From: Oscillospiraceae bacterium
GTDB taxonomy: Bacteria; Bacillota; Clostridia; Oscillospirales; Oscillospiraceae
Direction of reading: 5' to 3'
DNA: 5,349 nt
NCBI GenBank assembly: GCA_017539635.1
Contig: JAFYCQ010000200.1
Location: forward strand, 1 to 5,349
Within the stretch, counting starts at the first letter, position 1. Each line of letters begins with the position of its first letter. Positions 1 through 5,349 of this stretch are shown here, in pieces. The notes below the pieces were generated by a model. That model searched no databases and was not told the origin of the DNA. It was given only the letters and a program-made list of their open reading frames with translations. A program made the translations under genes and the position numbers.

Positions 1-1095
1 GCCCTTGCCGGCGGCGGGGACTTCGGCTTCGATGAGGAAGGTTATTTCTATATAAACGCGCTGGGGTCTGTTGTCGCCTATGACTTGGAAAACGGCGCCG
101 GCGAAACGCTTTATGAGTTGACAGGCTGGTATATGTATCCGCCGCAGATAGCTGTGAGGGGCAGAAATATCTACCTCTACGACCCCATGGATCAATCCGT
201 TGAGAGGATATCGTCAAAGGGGTCTGCCATACTTCACCCTCTGCCGGATTATCTGATGCCCGGATGGGAAGGGTGCATGCTCTCCTGCGATGAAGGCATC
301 CTGATGGTTGGCGTGCCCTCGGAGGACGGCTCGTCGGACACCTGGATAATGCGGGACGGCACCGCCAAGTTCGTTCCCCTTATACGGAAGATGACCGAAT
401 ATACGGCCTTCGGCGTGGCGGCGGCGGAGCATAACGGCAGGGTTTACGCCATAGGCACGGCGGCCAGGGAGAAAGACTTCCGCTTCTTCCGGGCAAACGA
501 CGTTGCCACTCTTAATAAACCGATACCCGTGGCAGATGTCAGCGCGGTTTACAACGACGTAAAAAAGGACGCCTGGTATTACGACGCCGTGGGCTGGGCC
601 GTGAACGAAGGCATTATGAACGGCGTGGGAGATGACACCTTCGACCCAGGCGGCACCTGCACCAGGGCCATGGCGGTGACTATGCTCTGGCGGCTGGCCT
701 GGAGACCGGAGGCTGAGGACGCGGGTTTTGCTGACGTTGCGGAGGGGGCCTGGTACGAGCAGGCCGTAAACTGGGCCTTTGTGGCCGGCATCGTGACCGG
801 CAAAAGCGAGGACACATTCGCGCCGGACGACCCAGTTACAAGAGAGCAGCTGGCCGCGATACTCTACCGCTACGCCCACTACAGAAGCATGAGCTTTGAG
901 GGGATCAGCCCCTTCCCGCTGGATTACACGGATGCGGGCGACATTTCGGGTTACGCAGAAGAGGCCCTGTGCTGGATGACGAAAAACGGCGTCATAAACG
1001 GCATGGGGGACGGCACCCTGGCACCCGGGGCTTATGCGGCAAGGGCACAGATAGCCGCCATATTCATGCGCTTTGCCCAGGCGCTGGAGCAGTGA
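1..1095 (+). CDS. C-terminal part of an SLH-domain cell-surface protein (5' end outside window)
   Basis: The frame is open from the first base, so the 364 visible residues are the C-terminal part of a longer protein. TTG at 85 is an internal codon, not a start. Residues 1 to about 180 are rich in short beta-strand-like segments with Gly turns, such as GRNIYLYDP (about 50-58) and NGRVYAIGT. This resembles kelch or other beta-propeller blades, but I cannot name the family or the ligand. Residues 184-364 are three SLH repeats, each with an aromatic start, an A-x-x-W helix, a D-x-T-x-x-P type turn and a TRAE-like motif. SLH domains bind pyruvylated secondary cell-wall polymer, so the protein is expected outside the cell and wall-anchored. 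A signal peptide cannot be checked because the N-terminus is missing. The gene ends at TGA 1093-1095, with no strong terminator directly after it. SLH assignment is firm; the role of the upstream domain is unknown. Confidence 0.88.
   Translation, partial: ALAGGGDFGFDEEGYFYINALGSVVAYDLENGAGETLYELTGWYMYPPQIAVRGRNIYLYDPMDQSVERISSKGSAILHPLPDYLMPGWEGCMLSCDEGILMVGVPSEDGSSDTWIMRDGTAKFVPLIRKMTEYTAFGVAAAEHNGRVYAIGTAAREKDFRFFRANDVATLNKPIPVADVSAVYNDVKKDAWYYDAVGWAVNEGIMNGVGDDTFDPGGTCTRAMAVTMLWRLAWRPEAEDAGFADVAEGAWYEQAVNWAFVAGIVTGKSEDTFAPDDPVTREQLAAILYRYAHYRSMSFEGISPFPLDYTDAGDISGYAEEALCWMTKNGVINGMGDGTLAPGAYAARAQIAAIFMRFAQALEQ
550..1092 (+). repeat. Three tandem SLH repeats (protein-level repeat)
   Basis: Three diverged copies of about 60 residues begin near bases 550, 727 and 925. 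Aligned landmarks are WYYDAVGWA / WYEQAVNWA / YAEEALCWM, then GIMNG / GIVTG / GVING, then DDTFDP / EDTFAP / DGTLAP, then CTRAM / VTREQ / AARAQ. The Arg of the TRAE-like polymer-binding motif is kept in all three (R222, R281 and R348 of the visible protein). The third copy has lost the preceding Thr and the final acidic residue. The repeats are similar as protein only; I see no long identical DNA that would suggest recent duplication. Confidence 0.88.
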
Positions 1096-1103
1096 TATAA
1101 AGC

Positions 1104-1148
1104 TGCTTTTCCGGCGCTTTAAGGGCGCCTGGCTCAAGTTGAAAAGCA
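1104..1148. repeat. Nested inverted repeat between the SLH gene and pgi
   Basis: TGCTTTTC (1104-1111) is perfectly complementary to GAAAAGCA (1141-1148). Inside it, GGCGC (1113-1117) pairs with GCGCC (1125-1129) around a 7-base loop. RNA reading through from the SLH gene could fold this into a two-level stem. No T tract follows, so it is not a classical intrinsic terminator. The right outer arm overlaps the predicted -35 box of the pgi promoter. Whether it terminates, protects an RNA 3' end or binds a protein cannot be decided from sequence. Confidence 0.4.
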
Positions 1149-1167
1149 AGGCCTTGTATGGTATCAT
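1139..1167 (+). promoter_or_regulatory. Predicted sigma-A-type promoter of pgi
   Basis: TTGAAA (1139-1144) is followed after exactly 17 bases by TATCAT (1162-1167). A TG one base before the -10 box (1159-1160) makes it an extended -10. Five of six -35 bases and five of six -10 bases match the housekeeping consensus TTGACA/TATAAT. The expected transcription start is near A1174, giving a leader of about 28 bases before the pgi ATG. There is no room there for a riboswitch. It lies in the only sizeable gap upstream of pgi, which supports the call. Confidence 0.65.
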
Positions 1168-1183
1168 ATCATCATCCGATAAT

Positions 1184-1191
1184 AAAAGGAG
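1184..1191 (+). promoter_or_regulatory. Ribosome binding site of pgi, fixes the start at 1202
   Basis: AAAAGGAG ends 10 bases before the ATG at 1202 and is strongly complementary to the 16S 3' end. The reading frame stays open upstream to a TTG at 1073, but only the 1202 start has such a site in front of it. That start also places the catalytic residues at the family's known positions. Confidence 0.85.
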
Positions 1192-1201
1192 CGACGCGGA
1201 C

Positions 1202-2548
1202 ATGAAAAACATTGTGTTTGACTACTCCAAAGCGGAAAAATTCATTGCCGGGCACGAGATAGCCGCCTTTGAGACCACGGCCGAAAACGCCCGGAAGACC
1301 CTGATTTCCAAAACGGGACAGGGAAACGACTACGTGGGCTGGATAGACCTGCCGACAGACTACGACAAAGAGGAATTTGAACGCATCAAAAAAGCGGCCG
1401 CAAAGATACAGGGCGACTCCCAGGTCTTCGTGGTCATCGGCATCGGAGGCTCCTATTTAGGGGCCAGGGCCGCCATTGAGTTTCTGCGCCACAGCTTTTA
1501 CAACAACATCCCCGCCTCCCTGCGGAAGACGCCGGAAATATACTTCGCCGGAAACAGCATAAGCAGCCGGTATCTGAAGGGCCTTTTGGACGTAATAGGC
1601 GACCGGGATTTCTCCGTGAACGTCATCTCCAAATCCGGCACCACCACGGAGCCCTCCATAGCCTTCCGGGTGTTCAAGGAGCTGCTGGAGAAAAAGTACG
1701 GCAAAAAGGCAGCGGCAAGCCGCATTTACGCAACGACGGACAAGGCCAGGGGAGCCCTCAAGAGCCTGGCCGACGAGGAGGGGTATGAGGAATTTGTCGT
1801 ACCCGACGACATCGGCGGCCGCTATTCCGTTCTGACTGCCGTGGGACTTCTGCCCATAGCCGTCAGCGGCGCGGACATAGACGCACTTATGGAGGGGGCA
1901 GCCTCGGCCAGGAAAGAGGCCATTGAAAAGCCCTATGGGGAAAACGACGCCATGCTCTACGCCGCCGTGCGCAACATCCTCCAGCGGAAAGGCAAGAACG
2001 TGGAGATACTCTGCAATTACGAGCCCAGTCTCCACTATATCGCCGAGTGGTGGAAGCAGCTTTACGGCGAGAGCGAGGGCAAGGATCAGAAGGGCATTTT
2101 CCCCGCCTCCGTTGACCTCACCACCGATCTTCACTCCATGGGGCAGTTCATCCAGGACGGCGCCCGTATCCTTTACGAGACCGTGCTGAACGTGGAGGAT
2201 CCTGGGGCGGAGATAGTCATGAAGGAGGAGCCCTCCGATCTGGACGGCCTCAATTATCTGGCGGGCAGGACCGTGGACTTCGTCAACAAGAGCGCAATGA
2301 ACGGCACGGTGCTGGCCCACACCGACGGAAACGTGCCGAATCTGCGTATAGACATCCCGAAGCAAAACGAGTTCCACCTGGGGCAGCTCTTCTATTTCTT
2401 TGAGTTTGCCTGCGGCGTCAGCGGCTATATCTCCGGCGTGAACCCCTTCAATCAGCCGGGAGTGGAGGCCTACAAGCGCAACATGTTCGCCCTTTTGGGC
2501 AAGCCCGGCTTTGAAAAGGAGCGGGAGGAGCTCTTAAAGCGTCTGTAA
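1202..2548 (+). CDS. pgi: Glucose-6-phosphate isomerase
   Basis: Cytosolic enzyme that interconverts glucose-6-phosphate and fructose-6-phosphate (EC 5.3.1.9), linking sugar and alpha-glucan breakdown to glycolysis and working in reverse toward glucose-6-phosphate. The product has 448 residues, the usual length of the short Bacillus/Clostridium-type enzymes and well below the roughly 550 of the E. coli type. Visible motifs: [10 protein letters not shown] (80-89) and SKSGTT (143-148), both of the sugar-phosphate-binding SIS fold; family signature 1 around DIGGRYS (203-209); YGESEGKDQ (288-296) with Glu290; DLHSMGQ (309-315) with His311; and signature 2 ending [11 protein letters not shown] (415-425) with Lys425. 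From memory, Glu290, His311 and Lys425 are the catalytic residues and numbering of the Geobacillus stearothermophilus enzyme. The exact match supports the ATG at 1202. The gene appears complete, with its own promoter and ribosome binding site. malQ follows 56 bases downstream across a hairpin. Nothing looks broken. Confidence 0.97.
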   Translation: MKNIVFDYSKAEKFIAGHEIAAFETTAENARKTLISKTGQGNDYVGWIDLPTDYDKEEFERIKKAAAKIQGDSQVFVVIGIGGSYLGARAAIEFLRHSFYNNIPASLRKTPEIYFAGNSISSRYLKGLLDVIGDRDFSVNVISKSGTTTEPSIAFRVFKELLEKKYGKKAAASRIYATTDKARGALKSLADEEGYEEFVVPDDIGGRYSVLTAVGLLPIAVSGADIDALMEGAASARKEAIEKPYGENDAMLYAAVRNILQRKGKNVEILCNYEPSLHYIAEWWKQLYGESEGKDQKGIFPASVDLTTDLHSMGQFIQDGARILYETVLNVEDPGAEIVMKEEPSDLDGLNYLAGRTVDFVNKSAMNGTVLAHTDGNVPNLRIDIPKQNEFHLGQLFYFFEFACGVSGYISGVNPFNQPGVEAYKRNMFALLGKPGFEKEREELLKRL

Positions 2549-2554
2549 AATTTC

Positions 2555-2589
2555 GCCGTCTGCCGCAAAAGCGCGGCGGACGGCCTTTT
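2555..2589 (+). terminator. Intrinsic terminator-like hairpin between pgi and malQ
   Basis: GCCGTCTGCCGC (2555-2566) pairs with GCGGCGGACGGC (2573-2584) as a 12-bp stem with one G-U pair and a 6-base loop. CTTTT follows (2585-2589). The stem is very strong but the T tract is only four bases, so partial termination with read-through into malQ is likely. It begins seven bases after the pgi stop codon and ends just before the malQ ribosome binding site. I see no separate malQ promoter in this 56-base gap. Confidence 0.7.
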
Positions 2590-2592
2590 CGT

Positions 2593-2599
2593 GAGGTGA
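2593..2599 (+). promoter_or_regulatory. Ribosome binding site of malQ, favours GTG at 2605
   Basis: GAGGTGA matches the 16S-complementary sequence AGGAGGTGA. Its GAGG core ends eight bases before the GTG at 2605, which is normal spacing. An in-frame GTG at 2596 lies inside this site and so cannot be the start. The ATG at 2601 is in another frame that opens only a 77-codon shadow ORF. Confidence 0.7.
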
Positions 2600-2604
2600 A
2601 ATGT

Positions 2605-4020
2605 GTGAAACGTCAGAGCGGCGTTTTGCTGCCGGTGTTTTCCCTGCCGGGAAAATACGGCTGCGGCGTCTTCGGCGAGGACGCCGGAAAGTGGATAGAC
2701 TTTTTGTCGGAAAGCGGATTTTCCTGCTGGCAGGTGCTGCCCTTCGGCGTGACCGACGGCCACGATTCCCCCTATATGTCCCTGTCCTCCTTCGGGGGAA
2801 ACCCGTTTTTTCTCGACCCCGACGCCCTTTATAAGCAGGGGCTTGTAACGGAGGAGGAGCTCCGGGAGCAGGAGGTAGCCGACCCCTACGTATGCCGGTA
2901 TGAGATTCTTAAGGAAAAGCGGCTGTCGTTTCTGAAAAAGGCCGCGTCCCGCGTAAGCGACAGAGCGCCGGTGGAGGCTTTTCTCGCGGAAAACCCCATT
3001 ATCGCGGGAGCCTGCCGATTTCTCGCCGCGTCAGAGAAAAACGATTGCAAATGCTCCCGGGACTGGACGGAAGAGCCAGATATATCGGACGTTTTCACCT
3101 GGCAGTTCATTCAGTACGAATTTCACCGTCAATGGAAAGAAATTCACGAATACGCCGTCAAAAAGGGCGTAAGCATAATCGGCGACATGCCCTTTTACGT
3201 CTCCCCCAACAGCTACGACGTGTGGGCGTCGCCGGAACAATTCCTGCTGGAAAAGGACGGCAGCCCCTCTATGGTGGCGGGAGTGCCGCCGGATTATTTT
3301 AGCCGGGAGGGGCAGAAATGGGGCAACCCCCTCTACAACTGGGAAGAAATGGAAAAAGACGGCTTTTCCTGGTGGAAAACGCGGCTGGGATATATGCTCT
3401 CCCTGTTTGACGGGATAAGGATAGACCATTTCCGGGCCATCAGCTCCTATTGGAGCGTCCCGAGTGACGCGGAGACCGCAAAAAGCGGGAAGTGGAACAA
3501 GGGCCCCGGTGAAAAGCTGGTGGACGCCCTGCGCTCCGTTTCCGGGGAAAAGCTCATTCTGGCGGAGGACCTGGGGATAATCGACGACGACACCAGGGCA
3601 CTTCTGAAATACAGCGGCTTTCCCGGAATGGCGGTGTTCCAGTTCGGCTTTGACGGCAACCCGCTGTCGCCCCACCTGCCCCACAACTACCGGGAAAACC
3701 TGGCGGCCTACACCGGCACCCACGACAACAACACCCTTCTGGGCTTTTTCTGGGAGCTGGACGAAAACACCAGGGCCGAGGTAATGGACTACTTGGGCGA
3801 CCCGAAGGACGGCTGCGCCGCGGCGATACGGGCGCTTCTGATGAGCAGGGCCGGCACGGTCATATTCCCGGTGCAGGACCTTCTCGGCTACGGCGCGGAC
3901 ACCCGCATAAACGTCCCCGGCAGGGCCGAGGGCAACTGGAGATACAGGATGACCGAAGACCAGCTGAACAGCCTTGACAGAAAACGCCTCAAGCACCTGA
4001 ATACGATTTACGCAAGATAA
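2605..4020 (+). CDS. malQ: 4-alpha-glucanotransferase (amylomaltase, GH77)
   Basis: Cytosolic GH77 enzyme (EC 2.4.1.25) that moves alpha-1,4-glucan segments between maltodextrins and releases glucose. With GTG 2605 the product has 471 residues, the compact amylomaltase form near 500 rather than the roughly 700 of E. coli MalQ. It opens MKRQSGVLLPVFSLP, as family members do. Landmarks: WQVLPFG (42-48) with DSPY soon after; GDMPFYV (193-199); GVPPDYFS (226-233) with GQKWGNPLYNW (236-246) in the substrate-covering loop; RIDHFR (272-277) with nucleophile Asp274; LAEDLG (319-324) with acid/base Glu321; GTHDNNT (371-377) with transition-state Asp374; and near the C-terminus a PVQDLLG stretch followed by NVPG and GNW. 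All catalytic residues are present. After WQVLP, FGVT replaces the more usual LGPT. It lies 56 bases after pgi in the same direction and probably shares its transcript through the leaky hairpin between them. It converges with a GH13 gene. Confidence 0.95.
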   Translation: MKRQSGVLLPVFSLPGKYGCGVFGEDAGKWIDFLSESGFSCWQVLPFGVTDGHDSPYMSLSSFGGNPFFLDPDALYKQGLVTEEELREQEVADPYVCRYEILKEKRLSFLKKAASRVSDRAPVEAFLAENPIIAGACRFLAASEKNDCKCSRDWTEEPDISDVFTWQFIQYEFHRQWKEIHEYAVKKGVSIIGDMPFYVSPNSYDVWASPEQFLLEKDGSPSMVAGVPPDYFSREGQKWGNPLYNWEEMEKDGFSWWKTRLGYMLSLFDGIRIDHFRAISSYWSVPSDAETAKSGKWNKGPGEKLVDALRSVSGEKLILAEDLGIIDDDTRALLKYSGFPGMAVFQFGFDGNPLSPHLPHNYRENLAAYTGTHDNNTLLGFFWELDENTRAEVMDYLGDPKDGCAAAIRALLMSRAGTVIFPVQDLLGYGADTRINVPGRAEGNWRYRMTEDQLNSLDRKRLKHLNTIYAR

Positions 4021-4023
4021 CAG

Positions 4024-4057
4024 CACAGCCGCCCTCCGATGTGGGCGGCTGTGATTT
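4024..4057. terminator. Hairpin terminator between convergent malQ and GH13 gene, probably bidirectional
   Basis: CACAGCCGCCC (4024-4034) and GGGCGGCTGTG (4043-4053) form a perfect 11-bp stem with an 8-base loop. It starts three bases after the malQ stop and ends five bases before the last base of the minus-strand stop codon. ATTTGTT follows on the plus strand. On the minus strand the stem is followed by CTGTTATCTT. Neither tail is a clean T run, but the position between two convergent genes supports a shared terminator. Confidence 0.75.
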
Positions 4058-4058
4058 G

Positions 4059-5348
4059 TTATAGTCTTTCCAAAAAGAATCCGCCGTTTGACAGGAATAC
4101 GCCGCCGTCGCGGCTTTCGCATTTTTCGGAGAAAAGCATCTCCCCGGCAGATTCGATAAACAACGGCTCTCCCATGTTCACCGCCGCTTTCAGGCGGCTT
4201 TTTTCATGCTCTCTGGTGATGAACACCCGGCCGAGGCCGTCGCTTTCTATAAAGACTGCGCCGGATTTAAGGGCGGGCTCGGTGTTTTTAAGGGCGGAAA
4301 GGGCACGGTAAAAATCGGGGATGGGGTTGTTTTCCAGGGCGTCCCAGTCGAAATACCCGCGGCAGAAGGGATCCTCCCAGCCCTCGCACCCCAGCTCGTC
4401 GCCGTAGTAGATGCAGGGCATTCCGGGCAGGATGAACTGGAGGAACACGGCGCAGTAAAACCGGCGCAGTGCCGTCTCCCTGTCCTCCGGGGACATGTGA
4501 AAGCCCGCCCGCTCCTCCTTTGTCTCCGGCATGGGAGAAGGGGATAGCGACGTAAGCAGCCGGGGAGTGTCGTGGGTGGAAAGGATGTTCATAAGGGTGC
4601 GCAGCACCGCCGGGGGATAGTTTTCCGCTATGTCCATAACGGTGTCCCGGAGATTCCTCCCCCCGTCCTCGCCGCGGACGTAATTTATGATCGCGGTGCG
4701 GAATGGGTAATTCATCACGGAATCCAGTTCGCCGCCGGTGAAGTATTTTCGTCTGACGCCGTAGCTGATTTTGCTGGAGGCGTCCTCCCACACTTCGCCT
4801 ATGAGCAGAGAGTCGGGCTTTATTTCCTTCAGCCGGCCGCGCAGCCGTGAAATAAACTCATCCGGCAGCTCGTCCGCCACATCCAGGCGGAAGCCGTCGG
4901 CGCCGGATAGGAGCCAGTGGACAACGACGCTGTCCTCGCCGTTTATTATGAAGTCAAGGTAGCTCTCATCCAGCTCGTTTACGCAGGGCAGGGTCTTTAT
5001 GCCCCACCAGCTGGTGTATTTGTCGGGGTACTCCTCAAAATCGTACCAGCTGCGGTAGGGGGAATCCGGGTCGCTGCACGCCCCGCCGCCGAAGACGTGC
5101 TCTGCGTCAAAATAGCGGCTGTTGCTGCCGGTGTGGGAAAAAACGCCGTCCAGGATTATTTTTATATCCCTCTCGCGGGCGAGACGGCACAGGCGGGAAA
5201 AATCCTCCTCCGTCCCCAAAAGCTCGTCGATCTTCATGTAATCGGCGGTGTCGTATCGGTGGTTGCTCCAGGCCTTGAAAATGGGGTTCAAGTATATAAC
5301 CGAGACGCCTAAGCCCTTTAGATAATCCAGCTTCGCGGCGATGCCCGC
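4059..5348 (-). CDS. GH13 alpha-glucosidase / neopullulanase-type amylase (N-terminus outside window)
   Basis: The frame stays open to the window's right edge, so the 429 visible residues lack the N-terminus. TTG at 5291 is internal: it codes the Leu of VIYLNPIF. The (beta/alpha)8 barrel of GH13 is clear. Region VI is GVSVIYLNPIF, then SNHRYDTADY. Region I is DGVFSH (visible residues 67-72). Region V is LPCVN (120-124). Region II is GFRLDVADE with nucleophile Asp156 (bases 4881-4883). Region III is LIGEVWED with acid/base Glu185 (4794-4796). Region IV is STHD with Asp260 (4569-4571). YYGDELG and a C-terminal beta domain ending near GGFFLERL follow. It should hydrolyse alpha-1,4 and perhaps alpha-1,6 bonds in maltodextrins, cyclodextrins or pullulan-like substrates; the exact specificity cannot be read. 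The upstream part may carry a CBM34-like domain, as in many neopullulanases (inference). Whether it is secreted is unknown because the N-terminus is missing. It converges with malQ, so it has its own promoter outside the window. Confidence 0.92.
   Translation of the reverse strand, partial: AGIAAKLDYLKGLGVSVIYLNPIFKAWSNHRYDTADYMKIDELLGTEEDFSRLCRLARERDIKIILDGVFSHTGSNSRYFDAEHVFGGGACSDPDSPYRSWYDFEEYPDKYTSWWGIKTLPCVNELDESYLDFIINGEDSVVVHWLLSGADGFRLDVADELPDEFISRLRGRLKEIKPDSLLIGEVWEDASSKISYGVRRKYFTGGELDSVMNYPFRTAIINYVRGEDGGRNLRDTVMDIAENYPPAVLRTLMNILSTHDTPRLLTSLSPSPMPETKEERAGFHMSPEDRETALRRFYCAVFLQFILPGMPCIYYGDELGCEGWEDPFCRGYFDWDALENNPIPDFYRALSALKNTEPALKSGAVFIESDGLGRVFITREHEKSRLKAAVNMGEPLFIESAGEMLFSEKCESRDGGVFLSNGGFFLERL
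4183..4204 (+). terminator. Plus-strand terminator signature inside the antisense of the GH13 gene
   Basis: GCCGC (4183-4187), loop TTTCAG, GCGGC (4194-4198), then six T (4199-4204). This has the best T tract of any hairpin in the window, but the stem is only five G-C pairs. It faces the same way as malQ and lies about 160 bases past the malQ stop, within the GH13 coding sequence (codons for K-S-R-L-K-A-A on the minus strand). It could stop read-through from malQ before it runs far into the opposing gene, or it may be a chance product of the codons. Confidence 0.4.
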
Positions 5349-5349
5349 C

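Noticed and set aside
85..87. TTG at 85 as the start of the SLH protein
   Set aside because: The same frame is open to base 1 with continuous protein-like sequence, so this is an internal Leu codon.
1073..1201. Upstream extension of pgi to TTG 1073, overlapping the end of the SLH gene
   Set aside because: The extra 43 residues are not pgi-like, the strong ribosome binding site serves 1202, and the catalytic residue numbering fits the 1202 start exactly.
214..1212. 332-codon open frame on the minus strand opposite the SLH gene
   Set aside because: It lies antisense to a clearly coding SLH protein, the product shows no recognisable domain, and it has Cys/His/Pro/Arg-rich composition typical of shadow frames in GC-rich DNA.
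1457..2377. 306-codon open frame on the minus strand opposite pgi
   Set aside because: It mirrors codons of the well-conserved pgi and shows no motif of its own, so it is a shadow frame.
2596..2604. GTG 2596 or ATG 2601 as the malQ start
   Set aside because: GTG 2596 lies within the ribosome binding site itself. ATG 2601 is out of frame with the catalytic motifs. GTG 2605 gives the family-typical N-terminus.
3031..4122. 363-codon open frame on the minus strand opposite malQ
   Set aside because: It runs through the terminator hairpin and the end of the GH13 gene in another frame. The product has no recognisable family features, while malQ on the other strand has every catalytic motif.
5289..5291. 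TTG at 5291 (minus strand) as the start of the GH13 protein
   Set aside because: It encodes the Leu inside the conserved VIYLNPIF region. The preceding residues (KLDYLKGLGVS) are typical GH13 sequence and run off the window.
4206..5312. Plus-strand and alternative minus-strand open frames across the GH13 gene
   Set aside because: They overlap a gene with all GH13 conserved regions. Their products are compositionally odd and without motifs, and none has a convincing ribosome binding site.
1..5349. CRISPR arrays, tRNA/rRNA genes, insertion sequences, attachment sites
   Set aside because: Looked for on both strands: no regularly spaced direct repeats, no RNA-gene signatures, no transposase or integrase motifs and no flanking terminal repeats were seen.

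Overview
The window looks like an ordinary chromosomal segment of a GC-rich, Gram-positive-type anaerobe, most plausibly a gut-type Clostridia (Oscillospirales-like) in the Bacillota. Three things support this: a surface protein ending in three S-layer homology (SLH) repeats, a short (448-residue) bacillus/clostridium-type phosphoglucose isomerase, and a GH13 glucosidase whose motifs resemble those of clostridial enzymes. The taxonomic call is inference. No 16S or other marker is present, and SLH proteins also occur outside the Bacillota.

Layout. Positions 1-1095 (+) hold the C-terminal 364 residues of a cell-surface protein: a beta-rich, kelch/propeller-like stretch followed by three SLH repeats. 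Its start lies before the window. A 106-base gap follows, with an inverted repeat, a good sigma-A-type promoter (TTGAAA, 17 bases, TATCAT with an extended -10 TG) and a strong ribosome binding site. Next come pgi (1202-2548, +), a GC-rich hairpin with a short T tract, and malQ (2605-4020, +, GTG start). A perfect 11-bp hairpin separates malQ from a convergent gene on the minus strand. That gene (4059 to beyond 5349) encodes the catalytic barrel and C-terminal domain of a GH13 alpha-glucosidase/neopullulanase-type enzyme. Its N-terminus lies outside the window.

How the genes work together. MalQ (GH77) disproportionates maltodextrins and releases glucose. The GH13 enzyme hydrolyses alpha-glucans or maltodextrins. 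Once glucose or glucose-1-phosphate has been converted to glucose-6-phosphate by enzymes not seen here, Pgi moves it into glycolysis, or works in reverse toward glycogen precursors. The three genes therefore form a small alpha-glucan/central-carbon neighbourhood. The SLH gene is probably unrelated.

I found no mobile element, CRISPR array, RNA gene or new enzymatic system. The items most worth a second look are regulatory: the pgi-malQ hairpin, and a plus-strand terminator signature embedded in the antisense of the GH13 gene. No stretch longer than 300 bases is without a gene.
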